Shown piece by piece: positions 6,214-7,395 of a DNA stretch of 7,395 bases. The DNA lies in NCBI GenBank assembly GCA_007122945.1, contig SKSP01000324.1, positions 1 to 7,395 of the forward strand, written 5' to 3'. A program made the position numbers and the translations under genes. The notes below the pieces were generated by a model, which was not told where the DNA came from, did no database searches, and saw nothing but the letters and a program-made list of their open reading frames with translations. Numbering within the stretch: the first letter of the stretch is position 1; every line of letters begins with the position of its first letter. Origin of the DNA: Ilumatobacteraceae bacterium. Lineage in GTDB: Bacteria > Actinomycetota > Acidimicrobiia > Acidimicrobiales > Ilumatobacteraceae.

Positions 6214-7395
6214 GTGATTCGTCTAACGACGTATGCGGACGCGCGAGATGCGTACCGCCACAAGGAGCTTCGCCAGGCCCTCTACGACGAGGGTGAGGCG
6301 TTGATGGGCGGCGTCATCGTGAACCTGCACGGCGCCGAGCACCTCGCCCGGCGCCGGCTCGAGAACCGCCTGTTCCGGCGCGACACGTTCGCCTGGTACG
6401 AGGCCGAGGTGATCCCCGACATCATCGGCCGGGTGATCGCCCCGGCGGTGGCGGCCGGCCGCGGCGACCTCCTCCCGCTGGCGCGTCGCACGATGCTGAC
6501 GCTGTCGCTGGGCGTCGCCGGCGTGGATCGACCGGAGGGAACCGATGCCGAGCTCGACCGCCTGTACGCGTTGATGGACCGGCTCGCCCGGGCCTCGACC
6601 GTCGCCCACGCGACGGGAGACAAGGCCGCGATCGTCGCCGACGGGAACGCCGCGCTGGCCGAGTTCGTCGCCACGTACTTCGAGCCGTCGCGTGCCCGCC
6701 GGCTCGAGTTGGTCGCCGCGCACCAGCGGGGTGAGATCGACGACGCGGACCTCCCGCGTGACGTGCTCACCACCCTGCTGCGCAACCAGGACCGGCTCGA
6801 GCTGCCCGTCGACGTGGTCCAGCGCGAGATCGCCTACTTCCCGTGGGTCGGGTCGCACTCGACGTCGAACCAGTTCGTGCACGCCATGCACCATGTGTTC
6901 ACCTGGCTCGACGAGCACCCCGACGAGCGCCGGCTGCTCGCCGCGGACGCCGTCGCACGCCAGCGCTTCGTGCACGAGTCGCTCCGGCTGCACCCGGCCA
7001 GCCCGGTGTCGATGCGCCACGTACTGGAACCGGTGACGTTGCGCTCGGGCATCGAGCTCCCGGTCGGCGAGCTGGTCGCGATCGACCTCGTCGCGGCGAA
7101 CCGCGACCCCGCCGTGTTCGGGCCCGACGCCGACCGCTTCGACCCGCATCGTGAGCTGCCCGACGACGTCGCCCCGTGGGGTCTCAGCTTCGGCCACGGG
7201 GTGCACGCCTGCCTCGGCCAGGAGCTCGCCGGCGGCCTCGAGCCCGCCCCGGATCCCGACCCGGCGTCGGCCCACTTGTCCAACCACCTGCTCGGATCGA
7301 TCACCGTGATGGCCGGCACGCTCCTCGCCGAGGGCGCCCGCCCGGATCCCGACCGACCGCCCGAGCGCGATCCCGCCACCACCCGCGACGTCTTC
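6214..7395 (+). CDS. Cytochrome P450, copy 2 (3' end cut by the window)
   Basis: A second P450, 394 residues visible from GTG 6214, with perhaps ten C-terminal residues missing by comparison with copy 1. Motifs are NLHGAEH leading into the C-helix (37-43), the I-helix region VGSHST (212-217), ExxR as ESLR (255-258) and the heme loop FGHGVHACLG (326-335) with Cys333. It aligns with copy 1 from its first residues. By eye 42 of 55 residues match from TTYADARDAYR onward, and the same N-terminal shortness is seen. The I-helix differs more from the norm: His215 replaces the acid, Ser216 stands at the conserved Thr, and Pro-Trp (210-211) replace Leu-Leu just before. The two heme loops match well, but the stretches after the cysteine (about 340-375) diverge. 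It is divergently transcribed from the SDR/ThuA operon and possibly co-regulated with it. The open frame with intact motifs argues for a functional gene, perhaps with a different substrate or reaction. Confidence 0.94.
   Translation, partial: MIRLTTYADARDAYRHKELRQALYDEGEALMGGVIVNLHGAEHLARRRLENRLFRRDTFAWYEAEVIPDIIGRVIAPAVAAGRGDLLPLARRTMLTLSLGVAGVDRPEGTDAELDRLYALMDRLARASTVAHATGDKAAIVADGNAALAEFVATYFEPSRARRLELVAAHQRGEIDDADLPRDVLTTLLRNQDRLELPVDVVQREIAYFPWVGSHSTSNQFVHAMHHVFTWLDEHPDERRLLAADAVARQRFVHESLRLHPASPVSMRHVLEPVTLRSGIELPVGELVAIDLVAANRDPAVFGPDADRFDPHRELPDDVAPWGLSFGHGVHACLGQELAGGLEPAPDPDPASAHLSNHLLGSITVMAGTLLAEGARPDPDRPPERDPATTRDVF
6322..6390 (+). repeat. Inverted repeat arm within P450 copy 2
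   Basis: Partner of the arm at 3661-3729, in opposite orientation and about 2.6 kb away. The identical blocks are 6322-6342 and 6352-6368. Flanking sequence of the two genes is clearly less similar, so this is the best-conserved DNA patch between the paralogues. Confidence 0.8.

Noticed and set aside
6174..6263. N-terminal extension of SDR 2 to the ATG at 6263
   Set aside because: It would overlap the start of the divergent P450 copy 2 and adds about 30 residues with no SDR similarity ahead of the normal Rossmann start.
6223..7287. Long open frame (354 codons) on the - strand opposite P450 copy 2
   Set aside because: It is the same kind of antisense shadow as over copy 1. The plus strand carries ExxR and the heme cysteine loop.

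Overview
This is a very GC-rich, gene-dense window of ordinary coding DNA. It has tight gene packing, stop/start overlaps of 1 to 4 bases, GTG starts and almost no intergenic space. Together with the protein families present, this suggests a high-GC actinobacterium. An Acidimicrobiia-like or other uncultured soil or marine lineage is possible, but no taxonomic marker lies in the window. No RNA gene, insertion sequence, CRISPR array or phage gene was recognised.

Left part (1-2658, + strand). The 3' part of a secreted-type SGNH/GDSL hydrolase is followed by a sugar phosphate isomerase/epimerase-like TIM-barrel protein. The hydrolase has a catalytic domain, then two Ig-like modules and a PxKF-like C-terminal module. 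The two genes overlap by four bases (ATGA), so they are probably co-transcribed.

Middle part (2659-6173, - strand). A compact four-gene operon reads leftward: SDR oxidoreductase 2 (probably NAD-type), a ThuA-like protein, SDR oxidoreductase 1 (probably NADP-type), then cytochrome P450 copy 1. The first three genes are joined by 1-base TGATG overlaps, and the P450 follows after a 34-base gap with a strong ribosome binding site. The P450 ends exactly where the isomerase gene ends, and the two convergent stop codons abut inside a perfect 10-bp palindrome.

Right part (6174-7395). A roughly 40-base divergent start region separates the operon from a second P450 on the + strand, which runs off the window. 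The two P450s are clear paralogues in inverted orientation. Their best-matching 69-base segments are about 90% identical in DNA. The layout is therefore near-symmetrical: P450 / SDR / ThuA-like / SDR / P450.

The five central genes look like an oxidative small-molecule catabolic or tailoring module. The P450s would hydroxylate a substrate, the SDRs would interconvert alcohol and ketone, and the ThuA-like protein would act on a sugar-like or oxidised intermediate. The substrate cannot be read from sequence. Both P450s lack the usual N-terminal segment and carry His where the I-helix acid residue normally sits. That is the most unusual feature of the window. No ferredoxin or ferredoxin reductase partner is present.
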